Below are positions 34,378 to 46,329 of a DNA stretch of 64,000 bases, in pieces. Positions within the stretch are counted from its first letter, which is position 1. Each line of letters starts with the position of its first letter. The stretch is taken from positions 11,196,292-11,260,291 of the forward strand of contig OX246739.1 of the NCBI GenBank assembly GCA_945910005.1, written 5' to 3'. This DNA comes from Isoperla grammatica (Eukaryota > Arthropoda > Insecta > Plecoptera > Perlodidae). The notes beneath the pieces are model-generated. The model was not told where the DNA came from, searched no databases, and was given only the letters and a program-made list of their open reading frames with translations. Made by a program: the position numbers and the translations under genes.

Positions 34378-35440
34378 AATCTGTTTGTTTATTTACTAAA
34401 TGTCAAAGTTCATTGTCCTGTCAAACTAAGTTCTTTGTCACAGAAAGTTAATATTGTTTTTCAAAGAAATCAAAGCACTTAATGTCACACTTTTCTTTAC
34501 ACTCGCAACTTGGCCGTGCCCCGTCAATAAATAACACACGCAATTACAAGGCGCTGAGTTGGAGTTGAATGACAGTTTCAAATTTCACAGATTTTGAAGA
34601 CGAAATCTTCTTAATTCTGGAAACAAATAAAAAGTGCTTACATACAACCGTAAAACATATATCTAGTTACAATATTATCGAATCAAATTATAAGTACAAG
34701 ACCTTGACGTGTCCAGATCTAGCTTCAATCTGTCAAAATCAACACTAAATTCAACTGTTCCTATGTTTCTCAAGCAAGGCCCTGGACTAAAATGTAAGCC
34801 TACAAAATTAAACTTCTATTTATATACAAAGTAATGGATACTGGTACTTCCCTTTATGTCTTCTTGTAGTAAATCACTCGTAGATCTCAATGCCGTGAAA
34901 ATTGTTGGTTGATTACAGCTTTTTCCCTTTGAAATGTGATATAGTATCAGCAGCGACCAAGTCTTATTATATCGGTATATCACTAGGTTATTTTTCTACT
35001 TCTACCTAACCTCGAATTGGTGTTTTTAATATTCTTTATGCTTCAAAGTGGGCCGTACTAAACCATACCTACTTTTAATAACTCTTTTTTCTCATTTGCT
35101 CTTTTAAGCACCTTCTCATTTGTGATCTTATCTCCCCAAACCACACCTAAACGCCTCTAGCTTGTTCCACGCTTTCATATGCAAGACTTTTTCCGTGCAT
35201 TATGTCGAGGATGAAAAGACATAACTTAATTAACTAGACCTGAATATTGGAGGTGTTCGCTATTGTACCGCTAGAAGTATTGTTGTTGGACTGGAGGACG
35301 TATGCTTGCAGTGCAGATGATTGCAAATAGTAGGCCGCCATTAATTACTTAAGTTGATAAGGCTCCTTATGTGAGATTAAGATTTAACAAACCCGTAAAT
35401 AATTTATAACAGGGGGATCTAACCGGAATTATTATTATTT

Positions 35441-35959
35441 CCCCGGCACCCATATGAAGATTATACAAAGTTATTAATTGTAAACCTATTAACAGGCTTG
35501 TGTATCTAGCGAGCAGCTTGGCGTTGAAAATTTTCAATCCTTACGGGTCGGGACGAGGGTGCTGTGGGAGGGACCTTATGTTACCCTCTCCACAACTCGA
35601 TTCAGGGGAAAAGGTTGCTCGAGTCCGCCGTATCTTTCCTTCTGCACCTGCGTCCGATCATATTTCAGAACATATCTTATCACACTCGTAGACCGGCGGC
35701 TGACTCATCACACACCGGAAAGGACCGCTGGCACAATTTTATCGATCGATGAATTAACACAATATTCATATTTAAAGTGATAGTATGTCTTTGTTTTCAT
35801 TATTTTATGAATCCAATTTCGAATCGCGTTTCTATTGTAAAAACTGACCGCGCTACACTTGTTTAAAGACTAAAGAAAACAAACTGGAAATCTGAATTCT
35901 TTTATCCAATCTAAGATAATAAAAAGACGAAGACAATACAAAGACAATACAAAGACAAA
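35441..35959. other. Flank between the LINE and the satellite arrays
   Basis: A minus-strand GGGTGCCGGGG next to AAT repeats (35427-35455) recalls the GGTGCCGGG words at 1342 and 30210. Three overlapping 60-70-codon frames at 35500-35780 are not supported. Confidence 0.4.
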
Positions 35960-37008
35960 GTTGTTGTTTCAACACGCTGTTTCAACTAAAGTAACCAGAT
36001 ACCTACTCATGCTGTCATATTACATTCTTATAATCAACCGCCAATTGCGTACATGGTGTTACAACTATAGTAAACAGATACCTATACTCATGCGAACATA
36101 TTATTACATTCTTATACTCAGCCGCCAGTTGAGTGCACGCTGTTTCAACTATAGTAAACATATACCTATACTCATGCGATCATATTTCATTCTTCAACTC
36201 AACCCCCAGTTGAGTGCACGCTGTTTCAACTATAGTAAACAGATACCTATACTCATGCGATCATATAACATTCTTATACTCAACCCCCAGTTGAGTGCAT
36301 GCTGTTTCAACTATAGTAAACAGATACCTATACGCATGCGATCATATTACATTCTTATACTCAACCCCCAGTTGAGTGCACGCTGTTCCAACTATAGTAA
36401 ACAGATACCTATACTCATGCGATCATATAACATTCTTATACTCAACCCCCAGTTGCGTGCACGCTGTTTCAACTATAAAAAACAGATGCCTATACTCATG
36501 CGATCATTTTACATTCTTATACTCAACCGCCAGTCGCGTGCACGCTAATTCAACTTAAGTAAACAGATACCTTTACTCATGCGATCATATAACATTCTTA
36601 TACACAACCCCCAGTTGAGTGCACGTTGTTTCAACTATAGTAAACAGATACCTATACACATGCGATCATATTACATTCTTAGACTCAATCGCCAGTTGAG
36701 TACACGCTGTTTCACCTATAGTAAACAGATACCTATACTCATGCGATCATATTTCATTCTTATACTCAGCCGCCAGTTGAGTGCACGCTGTTTCAACTAT
36801 AGTAAACAGATACTTATACTCATGCGATCATATCGCATTCTTATACTCAACCGCCAGTTAAGGGCACGCTGTTTCAACTAAAGTAAACACATACCTATAC
36901 TCATGCGATCATTTTATATTCTTATACAAACCCCCAGTTGCGTTCACGTGGTTTCAACTTTAATAAACAGATACATATACTCATGCGTTACCTATACCTA
37001 TACTCATG
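35960..37008. repeat. Tandem array, 81-bp unit, about 13 copies
   Basis: The unit contains ACTCATGCGATCATATTACA, TTCTTATACTCAACC, CCAGTTGAGTGCACGCTGTT and CAACTATAGTAAACAGATAC. The period is 81 bp, a multiple of three, so plus-strand frames stay open over many units (27-residue period, e.g. MRSYYILILNPQL). Units are diverged by several bases each. One unit boundary near 36550 shifts the frame. It is most likely a noncoding satellite. Confidence 0.93.
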
Positions 37009-39674
37009 CTCCTATGACTATAAAGCCATGTACGCTTGTTTTGGAACACCCCGGACAGCCGGACTTGTCGTTCTGCTTTACTTTGTGGAAGACAGTCACA
37101 TTGCTCTGTTCAACGAAGGTACAGTCTTGTAATGTCCCTACTGTGCATCCTTCTATGACTATAAAGCCATGTACGCTTGTTTCGGAACAACCCGGACAGC
37201 CAGACTCGTCGTTCTGTTTTACTTTGTGGTAGACAGTCACATTGCTCTGTTCAACGAAGGTACAGTCTTGTAATGTCCCTACTGGCATCCTCCTATGACT
37301 ATAAAGCCATTAACGCTTGTTTTGGAATAACCCGGACAGCCGGACTTGTCGTTCTGTTTTACTTTAAGGTAGACAGTCACATTGCTCTGTTCAACGAAGG
37401 TACAGTCTTGTAATGTCCCTACTGTGCATCCTCCTATGACTATAAAGCCATGTACGCTTGTTTTGGAACAACCCGGACAGCCGGACTTGTCGTTCCGTTT
37501 TACTTTGTGGTAGACAGTCACATTGCTCTGTTCAACGAAGGATAAGTCTTGTTATGTCCCTACTGTGCATCCTCCTATGACAAAAGCCATGTACGTTTGT
37601 TTCGGAACAACCCGGACTGCCGGACGTGTCGTTCTGTTTTACTTTGAGGTAGACAGTCACATTGCTCTGTTCAACGAAGGTACAGTCTTGTAATGTCCCT
37701 ACTGTGCATCCTCCTATGACTATAAAGCCATGTACGCCTGTTTCGGACAACCCGGACAGCCGGAATTGTCGTTCTGTGTTACTTTGTGGAAGACAGTCAC
37801 ATTGCTCTGTTCAACGAAGGTACAGTCTTGTAATGTCCTTACTGTGCATCCTTCTATGACTATAAAGCCATGTACGCTTGTTTCGGAACAACCCGGAAAG
37901 CCGGACTTGTCGTTCTGTTTTACTTTGTGATAGACAGTCACATTGCTCTGTTCAACGAAGGTACAGTCTTGTTATGTCCCTACTGTTTATCCTCTTATGA
38001 CTATCAAGCCATGTACGCTTGTTTCGGAACAACCCGGACAGCCGGGCTTGTCGTTCTGTTTAACTCTGTGGTAGACAGTCACATTGCTCTGTTCAATGAA
38101 GGTACAGTCTTGTGTAGTCCCTACTGTGGATTCTCCTTTGAGTATAAAGCCATGTACGCTTGTTTCGGAACAACTTAGACAGCCGTACTTTTCGTTCTGT
38201 TTTATGTCGTGGTAGACAGTCACATTGCTCTGTTCAACGAAGGTACAGTCTTGTAATGTCCCTACTGTGCATCCTTCTATGACTATAAAGCCATGTACGC
38301 TTGTTTCGGAACAACCCGGACAGCCGGACTTGTCGTTCGGTTTTACTTTGTGGGAGACAGTCACATTGCTCTGTTGATCTAAGGTACAGTCTTGTAATGT
38401 CCCTACTGTGCATCCTCCTATGACTATAAAGCCATGTACGCTTGTTTCAGAACAACCCGGACAGCCGGACTTGTCGTTCTGTTTTACTTTGAGGAAGACA
38501 GTCACATTGCTCTGTTCAACGAAAGTACAGTCTTGTAATGTCCCTACTGTGCATCCTCCTATGACTATAAAGCCATGTACGCTTGTTTCGGAACAACCCG
38601 AAAAGCCGGACTTTTCACTCCGTTCTACTTTGTGAAAGACAGTAACATTGCTCTGTTCAACGAAGGTACAGTCTTGAAATGTCCGTACTGTGCATCCTTT
38701 TATGACCATAAAGCCATGAACGCTTGTTTCGGAACAACCTGGACAGCCGGGCTTGTCGTTCTGTTTTACTTTGTGGTAGACAGTCACATTGCTCTGTTCA
38801 AAGAAGGTACAGTCTTGAAATGTCCGTACTGTGCATCCTTTTATGACTATAAAGCCATGAACGCTTGTTTCGGAACAACCTGGACACCCGGGCTTGTCGT
38901 TCTGTTTTACTTTGTGGTAGACAGTCACATTGCTCTGTTCAAATAAGGTACAGTCTTGAAATGTCCGTACTGTGCATCCTTTTATGACTATAAAGCCATG
39001 AACGCTTGTTTCGGAACAACCTGAACAGCCGGGCTTGTCGTTCTGTTTTACTTTGTGGTAGACAGTCACATTGCTCTGTTCAACGAAGGTACAGTCTTGA
39101 AATGTCCGTACTGTGCATCCTTTTGTGACTATAAAGCCATGAACGCTTGTTTCGGAACAACCTGGACAGCCGGGCTTGTCGTTCTGTTTTACTTTGTGGT
39201 AGACAGTCACATTGCTCTGTTCAACGAAGAAACAGTCTTGTTATGTCTTTACTGTGCATCCTCCTATGACTATAAAGCCATGTACGCTTGTTCGGAACAA
39301 CCCGGACAGCCGGACTTGTCGTTCTGTTTTATTTTGTGGTAGACAGTCACATTGCTCTGTTCAACGAAGGTTCAGTTTTGTAATGTCCCTACTGTGCATC
39401 CTTTAATGACTATAAAGCCATGTACGCTTGTTTAAGAACAATTCGGACAGCCGGACTTGTCGTTCTGTTATACTTTGTGGTAGACAGTCACATTGCTCTG
39501 TTCAACGAAGGTACAGTCTTGTAATGTCCCTACTGTGCATCCTCGTATGACTATAAAGCCATGTACGCTTGTTTCGGAACAACCCGGACAGCCGGACTTG
39601 TCGTTCTGTTTTAATTTGTGGTAGACAGTTACATTGCTCTGTTCAACGAAGGTACAGTCTTGTTATGTCCCTAC
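37009..39674. repeat. Tandem array, 141-bp unit, about 19 copies
   Basis: The unit contains CTATGACTATAAAGCCATGT, ACGCTTGTTTCGGAACAACC, CGGACTTGTCGTTCTGTTTT and GACAGTCACATTGCTCTGTT. The period is 141 bp, again a multiple of three. On the minus strand one frame runs 407 codons (39210 down to 37987) with a 47-residue unit carrying four Cys (GCPGCSETSVHGF ... GCTVGTLQDC) and an NVT sequon. Plus-strand frames are open too, at least four units have the same TTA-to-TAA stop in the minus frame, and differences between units are not concentrated at third positions. A noncoding satellite, or a decayed repeat gene, is more likely than a working gene. The array ends exactly where a hAT-like end begins. 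Confidence 0.93.
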
Positions 39675-39811
39675 TAGTGATGTAAAATGCTTGAGCATTT
39701 TCTTTTGGAGAATATTCTCGAGCATGAGCATTTTTCGAGCATATTCTAAAAACTTTTTTTCTGCATAATAAAGTTGCACTTTATTGTAATTAGAATAATA
39801 AATAGCCCTTA

Positions 39812-40034
<223 letters not shown>

Positions 40035-41040
40035 TCAGATGTTCGTGTTGCGATTGTGAAAGTCTCAATAAGCCTCCTAGACCTATCATCTTAGCCTTCA
40101 GATAAAAGAACAAGGTCGCTGGCGCGACCTTGTTCCCTCGCCAGTCATTTCCGGGGCATATGTTACAAACTAATCAAATACTGACAGTGTCACTTGTTAT
40201 AATTTATAAAACGACGTGAAGTAAATAAATATTTTAAAAAATTAATAGTTGAAAGAAACACATTTCGCCCTCCGAGATACCAGGGTGATGTAATATTAGC
40301 TCTAAAAGAACATCCACGAGATTAAAAATAATCTGCTGATACGATGATTCGATTACATTAATTAAAATCGTGATACACAACTCTTACAACACTATATCGA
40401 CAACATTAGGATTATGATTTTATCTGTAAATGGACTTATGCCATTTACTGTAGGGCGCGATCAATTTAAAAAATATATATATAATGGATTTGGAACGTAT
40501 ATAACAATAGAAGCTCATTTTCCCCAAACGTAAATAGGACCCATCATTTCTTAAAAATGAATCATATTTTAAAATATTAAAACGGTCTTCTGCTATGATT
40601 TTAAATTGCCATTTAACCAATAATAAAAACTAAAAAGTGTGATAAGATAATCATTATAAATGTTTACGCATATTGACAAAATGTAAGGATAAAATTGAAT
40701 TGTACACCATTTCATTTACCGAACTACTCATAACTCCAGTCCTCCAGACAGGCTTTGTAAGTCCCTGTCTCAACTACATACTGCACTTATGGACTACTCA
40801 CACTAGGAAAACGCTCTGTTTGACGCGTTGATAAACGAGCGCGTCCATATGTCCACGAACTTTCTGGCGAAAAGTTCTCAAAGCCATCGTCATAGTTCAA
40901 TGAAAGTGACAAAAATGTGGAAAGATGTGAGTTTTTACTGTTATAGTTATTACACTTCCTGCCATTGTTCAATAAAAGATCGATTGTCCATATAAATTAT
41001 AGCTTGGATGTTTCGTTGTCATAGTTACTTCACTACAATT
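40035..41040. other. AT-rich DNA without recognised features
   Basis: No recognised protein or repeat. A short palindromic AAGGTCGCTGGCGCGACCTT lies at about 40112-40131, a local hairpin. Confidence 0.4.
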
Positions 41041-41330
41041 CAGCAATACAAAATTGTAATTTGTACCTACAATTCTCATCGGATCGCGTTGAAATTTGTA
41101 TATTCGTGACCGGCTAGAAATTTACTAAAAAATGGTTATCTCACATTTTGCCGCCATTGTGTTTGGGAATAACTTTGTAATAATTAAATTGTAACTTTGT
41201 TACTTTTCAACAGATTTGTCCACAAAACTAATGACGTTAAATCCACATCGAGGCTTGTAGATGGTTCAAATTTCAAATTGATCGGACTTTTCGTTCGACC
41301 GCTATCGCGATCAAAAAAAAAACAAACAAT
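41041..41330. repeat. Dispersed repeat, copy of 6560-6965
   Basis: It shares AATCCACAT, CTTGTAGATGG, TTCGACCGCT and TCGCGA in the same order with 6850-6935, and CATCGGATC with the earlier part. The A-rich end sits directly before the 184-bp direct repeat at 41345. Confidence 0.55.
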
Positions 41331-41344
41331 TTTTTTTAAACCCC

Positions 41345-41528
41345 GTTTAGTCACCCCTGAATAATAATTGTACGTATTATTTAGTTTTTTCTATCACACA
41401 CGACTGGATTTACAATATGAATGTGTATTTTTCGTAACAATGCATAAACATTACTTCAGATTGGCCATAAAGTGTAAAACCAAAAACACACTCTAAAATT
41501 GTATGAATTTTCTGTAACACGTAGCGTC
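41345..41528. repeat. 184-bp direct repeat, copy 1
   Basis: GTTTAGTCACCCCTGAATAA opens the copy and CTGTAACACGTAGCGTC closes it; the second copy at 44065-44248 has the same length and ends and differs by roughly one base in ten. TG...CA ends, a primer-binding site and gag or pol frames are lacking, so these are not convincing LTRs. Confidence 0.9.
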
Positions 41529-42886
41529 GCACAAGTACGATCACACGGCCTACACATGTGTTCATACAACGTGCACAAACAAAGACAAATAAATATAACA
41601 CACACAAGGGTGAAGTGAACACCTTAAACGCAATATCCAATAATCACTTCATTAATGTTGATAGCACACTCATAGATCGTCGATTATACAAATCACATGG
41701 ACAAGTCAACACGCACCCATGCACTCGCTGTGAAGACTACTGCATGTGGACGGATTTTGTTCTCATACTGATTTTAAGAAACAACCCCCCTCACGCTACA
41801 TAAATATCGGAAACCATAACGGCCACGGCCAGGCACAAATTCTGTGACACTTTCCAGATGAAGTTTGATCCTTACAGTCAGCCCCACCGATTATAGCATG
41901 ACCAAACCATTACGCGGACCACAAGGCATCTGTTTTCACAGCACAAGAAATTCCACACAAATGGGGGAAATTAGGACATGGCAATAATCCGTAAACGATA
42001 TACCAGGAAACATAGAAATCGGTAGGCCTAACGAGTGCATAAAAAAAATCATACAATACATATCATATTGCACAATGATCATAAACTTCATGAAACAATA
42101 AATATAACAGATTTCGTAGATATTGTTCTAAGTGCGATAAAACAATTTGAATTCAGTAAAACGTAATGCTTTGATACTTTGACTTTTGGGCAAGACACGT
42201 ACTACATACCAAAATTATGAAAATAATAATTATTATTGGTGAACCAATAATATTAAAAATAAAATAATTAGAATCCTGAGACACAACTCCCATAAAACAA
42301 TCCCGACATCATTAGGATTATGATTTTTTACCTGTAAATTGGACTTGCAAAAAGGAGAATGAATGCTATTTCTACTATATGAATATATTAATTTCTTTAT
42401 GCATGTCATGTAAGGGCTGAAATTTATAATCTGATAATGTTTCTACATACTGTTGTGGCATTAGAACATAGTGACGAACAGTGTCCAGATAGGCAAAATG
42501 AATTCTATCACGGCGACACAGTCAAAACTGCGAGCTATACGATAATTAAGGTGCATGTTCCGTTTTTTGTATAAACACATGGTAAGATTCCCCCTCCCTC
42601 TTCGCCTCCTGTGTCTGACCCCGATATGAAACAGACCCTCATAATTCACTTGCCACTAAACATGATGCCATTAACCAATAAGCTGGCAGCGTGCTTTTAC
42701 AGTGAAGCCACAGTTTACTGACGTTTCGTCACACAACATATCAATTAACTTCAATTAATTAAATACATACAGGGGGAAGTCGGAAGGGTTTATTTTATAT
42801 CCAACTGTCCGGTTTGAGGATCACATGGAACAAGCGGAGAAAGTGGACCGTATGAAGAAGCATACCTATAACTCGACTATTTCCTA
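41529..42886. other. AT-rich DNA without supported genes
   Basis: Several 60-80-codon frames occur on both strands without recognised domains. The interval lies between the two 184-bp direct repeats. Confidence 0.35.
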
Positions 42887-42957
42887 CTATACGACCTATT
42901 ACAATCTTACAGATATCAGAGTAATAGCATTGATTGTAATAGGTCTTATGATAGTTG
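42887..42957. repeat. Hairpin with 23-bp imperfect arms
   Basis: CTACTATACGACCTATTACA at 42887 onward pairs with the reverse complement of the segment ending near 42957 (GATTGTAATAGGTC core). The inner 13-15 bp pair perfectly around a loop of about 23 nt. No function can be assigned. Confidence 0.8.
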
Positions 42958-43503
42958 ATAGGTGAACAAGAACCTTGTTTTTCGAGACGTTTCGAAAATT
43001 ATTCAAGCTGAGTGCAAGCTTCACCGAAGATATTTTTTATGCATTTTACGTTCATCTATTTCTATTTTTAGGCATCACTTTCTTATTAGCTTTTTAAAAC
43101 ATACATTAAGTGTTAATTGCTTCAATTTCAATTTTTGTTTTTAATAAATGTTTTGTTATAATTGTTCTGTGTCGAATGGCAAGAGCTTTGGCTGTAGAGA
43201 CCGATATTGTTAATAAAGGTTCTACTATCATCAAGTCGTTTGATGTTCTGGTTACGAGAGGTATGTGCATGGTTTCTTGCGAATATTAATCAGTGATACA
43301 TACGAATAAATATATTCAAAGTAATACAACCAATTTGACAATCGCTGTCGTGTCATACGAAAGTATACTACAAAGTTGCAACTGCTCTAACTCCGGCCGT
43401 ACATACAAATCTCCTGCTAATTGCGCTATCGGGTACATACCGCAAATATTAGAAAGAAAAAATGATACACTGTACACACTTAATAAAATCTTAGTATGTA
43501 ATA
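42958..43503. other. No supported features
   Basis: Short open frames only (60 and 77 codons at 42962 and 43293), without recognised motifs. Confidence 0.35.
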
Positions 43504-43531
43504 TAGGCCTACACTTTACAGTGTAGGCCTA
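43504..43531. repeat. Perfect hairpin made of two TAGGCCTA words
   Basis: Arms TAGGCCTACACT and AGTGTAGGCCTA (12 bp each) are exact reverse complements around the loop TTAC. Both arms contain the over-represented palindrome TAGGCCTA. Confidence 0.95.
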
Positions 43532-43678
43532 CACCAAATAAATACAGCTCTGTGTAATATTAATATCATGTTTTAGTTTTCCGTATTACAACTTTCACGG
43601 TTTTATTTCAATAACAGCCATATGCATTTTGCAAGGGTAGTATCGTTGAGTGACTAACATATAATCCGGCTTTGAAGC

Positions 43679-43788
43679 ATGGCGACATACGATCTGGGCC
43701 AGACTGCTTTTTGTATCACCGGACAAATCCTCGGTTTTTGCATTGCCATAATAGTAATTGGGCATCTAACAATGGAAGACTCATTTGC
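43679..43788 (+). CDS. Putative first coding exon with a membrane segment
   Basis: The ATG at 43679 has an excellent start context (AGCATGG). The frame encodes MATYDLGQTAFCITGQILGF and continues as a hydrophobic stretch (CIAIIVIGHL) before TMEDSF, and ends at a strong donor, GC then GTAAGT, at 43788/43789 (phase 2). That gives 36 codons plus two bases with a likely signal anchor or membrane segment at about residues 10-30. The family is not recognised. In the downstream exon-like island at 46989, one added base restores an open frame of 51 codons, which fits the phase. It lies inside the candidate hAT bracket. Confidence 0.4.
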
Positions 43789-44064
43789 GTAAGTGTACTA
43801 CAACAGTCATTCCACATTTTGTCCACGCACACGTAAACACGAGCATTCCACTTGTCGTTCTTTATAGCGCGAGGCTGAGCTGAGGATCGTTCAAACTAGA
43901 ATTATTCATCTATCCTTCAACCAATAGCATTGCTAATTTACATACTATTACATTCTTTTAGTGACAAATGCCATGCAAAAAATCAGTAATATAGGTTGCA
44001 ATCTTCAACCAGAAATAAATTCATTTATCTTGCCGAGCCCAAAATGCGGGCCAAAACTTGACCT

Positions 44065-44248
44065 GTTTAGTCACCCCTGGATAATATTTTATGTATTATT
44101 TTGTTTTTTTCTATCACATACGACTGGATTTACAACATGAATGCGTATTTTTCGTAACAATGCATAAACATTACTTCAGATTGGCCATAAAGTGTAAAAC
44201 CAAAAACACAATTTAAAATTGAATGAATTTTCTGTAACACGTAGCGTC
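44065..44248. repeat. 184-bp direct repeat, copy 2
   Basis: Partner of 41345-41528, in the same orientation and 2720 bp away. Both copies start at GTTTAGTCACCCCTG and stop at CACGTAGCGTC. The exactly equal length is notable. Confidence 0.9.
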
Positions 44249-44815
44249 TCAAATACAAATGTCAGAAATGTAAATGTTACGCCATTCTAAAGTCAAAGGA
44301 TTACTACAGGTCAAGTTTGAGTTTCATAATGATAACGCAAAATTGATAGCAGACATTTTTTAAAAAACCGTAGCGATGTGCAAAGTAACAAATTTTGTTG
44401 TCTTACAAAACTTGCACTTAGTGGTACTTACGCCCGGCTCAAAATATTGAGATTTACAAAACACATACGTCATTCTACTGAGATCATTATTGACAAGTTT
44501 CATTTATATTCGTTAATATCTTCTACTTCAAATAAATACATCTTTCTTGTCGCGCGTGAAATGCGAACGGATACATACATACATACATAAATCTGGTGCA
44601 AACTTATAAGGCCGCTGTCGCGCCCTAAAAAACACCTTAGAACTGTAATATGGTACGATATTGATTTTAGGCCTATCCTATTATGTTTCATGAATCATGA
44701 TTTATAATGCAATGTGTGAAGTAATAGCTTAGGCCTACAAGAACAAACAGGCTAAACATAAATATTATAGTTCAACATGCAAAGGTCTAGGTCTCCACAC
44801 TTAATTTTTTTATTT
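44249..44815. other. No supported features
   Basis: AT-rich; contains two TAGGCCTA words (44668 and 44730) and a four-unit CATA run near 44574. Confidence 0.4.
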
Positions 44816-45109
44816 TTAAAGTAAAAGAAAATATAACATAAAATGGAATATTGACTTAGGGCCTACTTTCAACATCTCCGTCAATTTCTTCTGCACTTGG
44901 ATAGTAGCATCTTTACAAAAGGGAGATGAAGCATTTCCTTTGAGCTTCTGTTCAATAGTAGGTGGGCATTGTTTGCATTTCACCAAATGATTGGTCATTC
45001 GTGTGGCATGTTTAGTATATAGTGCATTGCAAAATTAGCACTTGTACTTGCCTTGCTCCAAAGTATGAAAATATTTCCATACGTCGTGTTTTGGTTTAGT
45101 TTTCCCCAT
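44816..45109 (-). pseudogene. hAT transposase N-terminus (BED finger), broken
   Basis: On the minus strand the ATG at 45109 opens a frame that reads KHDVWKYFHTLEQGKYKC, then a TAA stop, then FCNALYTKHATRMTNHLVKC and KQCP. The CX2C ... HX4C zinc ligands, the VWKYF start and the RMTNHLVKC end are typical of BED-type zinc fingers that open hAT transposases. The in-frame stop falls between the two zinc-ligand cysteines (one residue before the second), and the frame ends at 44816 in a low-complexity tail without the catalytic domain. It therefore encodes no working transposase, but it identifies the neighbouring inverted ends as hAT. Confidence 0.75.
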
Positions 45110-45565
45110 TTTGCCACCTTCTCTTATATTTGTAGGTCAGTATCTACAGTTGTGTGAAGAACTGTCAATGCACTTGGTCTAAAAAGTAGGGTTATGGACA
45201 GTTTTGCTAACGTAGTTATAAATTATAATGTTATTATCTTTGGTGTTTCCTGTTCCTCTTTGGGCACAGCCTTTTAAACACACATAAATAGGTAGGAAAT
45301 TATTCAAATTCAAAATTGTAATTGTCTAACAGCATTGTAGACTACTGGGAAGAAAATGCTTAAATATTCTCCGAGCATAATCTTTCAGAGAATATTCTCC
45401 GGAGAATATTATCGTCTCACATCTCTAAGTATGATGTACATGTATTAGTAGAGGTGTATGTTTGTCAAGATAAAATTTGCCATCACATTTTAATTTTATG
45501 TTTAAAACAAAATAAAATGTTATTTTTTTTTTTTAATTTGTATGTTCATTTTTTGTTTAATGGTT
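45110..45565. other. hAT-like right end and unassigned flank
   Basis: The segment 45355-45427 is the subterminal and terminal part of the hAT-like right end (GGAGAATATTCTCTG and similar on the minus strand). From 45428 on the DNA is AT-rich with no feature until the tandem array at 45566. Confidence 0.5.
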
Positions 45566-45960
45566 ATCAATTGGTTTATTTATAATGCATGACTATAGTT
45601 ATTTATAAGTCACCGAGGTTATGTTTTGGCTATCAATTGGTTTATAATTCGTGACTATATGGTTATTAATAAGTCACCACTTGGTTATCAATTGGTTTAT
45701 AATTCCCGACTATATGGTTATTAATAAGTCACCGAGGTTATGTTTTGGTTATCAATTGGTTTATAATTCGCAACTATATTGTTATTAATAAGTCACCGAG
45801 GTTATGTTTTGGTTATCAATTGGTTTATAATTCATGACTAGGCCTATATGGTTATTAATAAGTCACCGAGGTTATGTTTTGGTTATCAATTTGTTTATAA
45901 TTTGCGACTATGTGGTTATTCATTAGTTACCAAGGTAATGCTTTGGTTTGCATCCATCCC
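45566..45960. repeat. Tandem array, unit of about 64 bp, six copies
   Basis: ATCAATTGGTTTAT recurs at 45566, 45632, 45687, 45751, 45815 and, altered, 45885. The unit also holds GACTATATGGTTATTAATAA and GTCACCGAGGTTATGTTTTG. Spacings of 66, 55, 64, 64 and 70 bp reflect small indels. The last spacing is 6 bp longer because GACTATATGG has become GACTAGGCCTATATGG, an insertion that creates a TAGGCCTA word. Confidence 0.93.
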
Positions 45961-46329
45961 AAGAAGTGGTTTGCAATAAGTTATGCATACATCACCAAAT
46001 AGTAACATTTTGAAACAATGGTTACTATTTGGTTTACACATGGCTATCAATTGGTGATGTGGACCTTGGTTTATATATTTTGGTTATTCATTGGTGATGT
46101 ATATTTTTAGTAAGGGTATGCACACAAACTCAAACACCACAACAAACTTGGGAATTGTGTTCAAATGTTTCTTTAGGTACTGTGTGTACTGTAATGATTC
46201 TGCATGGCTATGTGTCCAGTTTTGAAATAAAGCTATAGCTAACTGAACAATTCTGATCTGGTGGTTAAATTATTCTGAACTGCGTGCATGTTCCTTTGCA
46301 AGTGATCCTCATTCTCTTTCTTGAGCATA
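45961..46329. other. No supported features
   Basis: Contains further degenerate TTTGGTTTACA and ATTGGTGATGT words that look like decayed relatives of the 64-bp array. Confidence 0.4.

Larger units (their letters stand above)
30541..35440 (-). mobile_element. R4/Dong-type non-LTR retrotransposon (LINE)
   Basis: A minus-strand element with about 1.06 kb of 5' leader (34378 to about 35440), one intact ORF (30868-34377) and a 3' UTR of roughly 190 bp that ends in (GAA)n on the element strand (30619-30678). Domain order and the restriction-like endonuclease place it in the R2/R4/Dong group of site-preferring LINEs. AAT tracts lie outside both proposed ends; Dong of Bombyx is known to insert in TAA repeats. 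The 3' border may be at the GAA tract (30619) or at the AAT tract (30541). The 5' border is inferred from the AAT stretch at 35427-35438. The intact ORF indicates a recent insertion. Confidence 0.8.

Noticed and set aside
35960..37008. A CRISPR-like array
   Set aside because: The 81-bp units are contiguous with no unique spacers, and the DNA is eukaryotic.
41345..44248. An LTR retrotransposon bounded by the 184-bp direct repeats
   Set aside because: No TG...CA ends, no primer-binding site or polypurine tract and no gag or pol frame between them.
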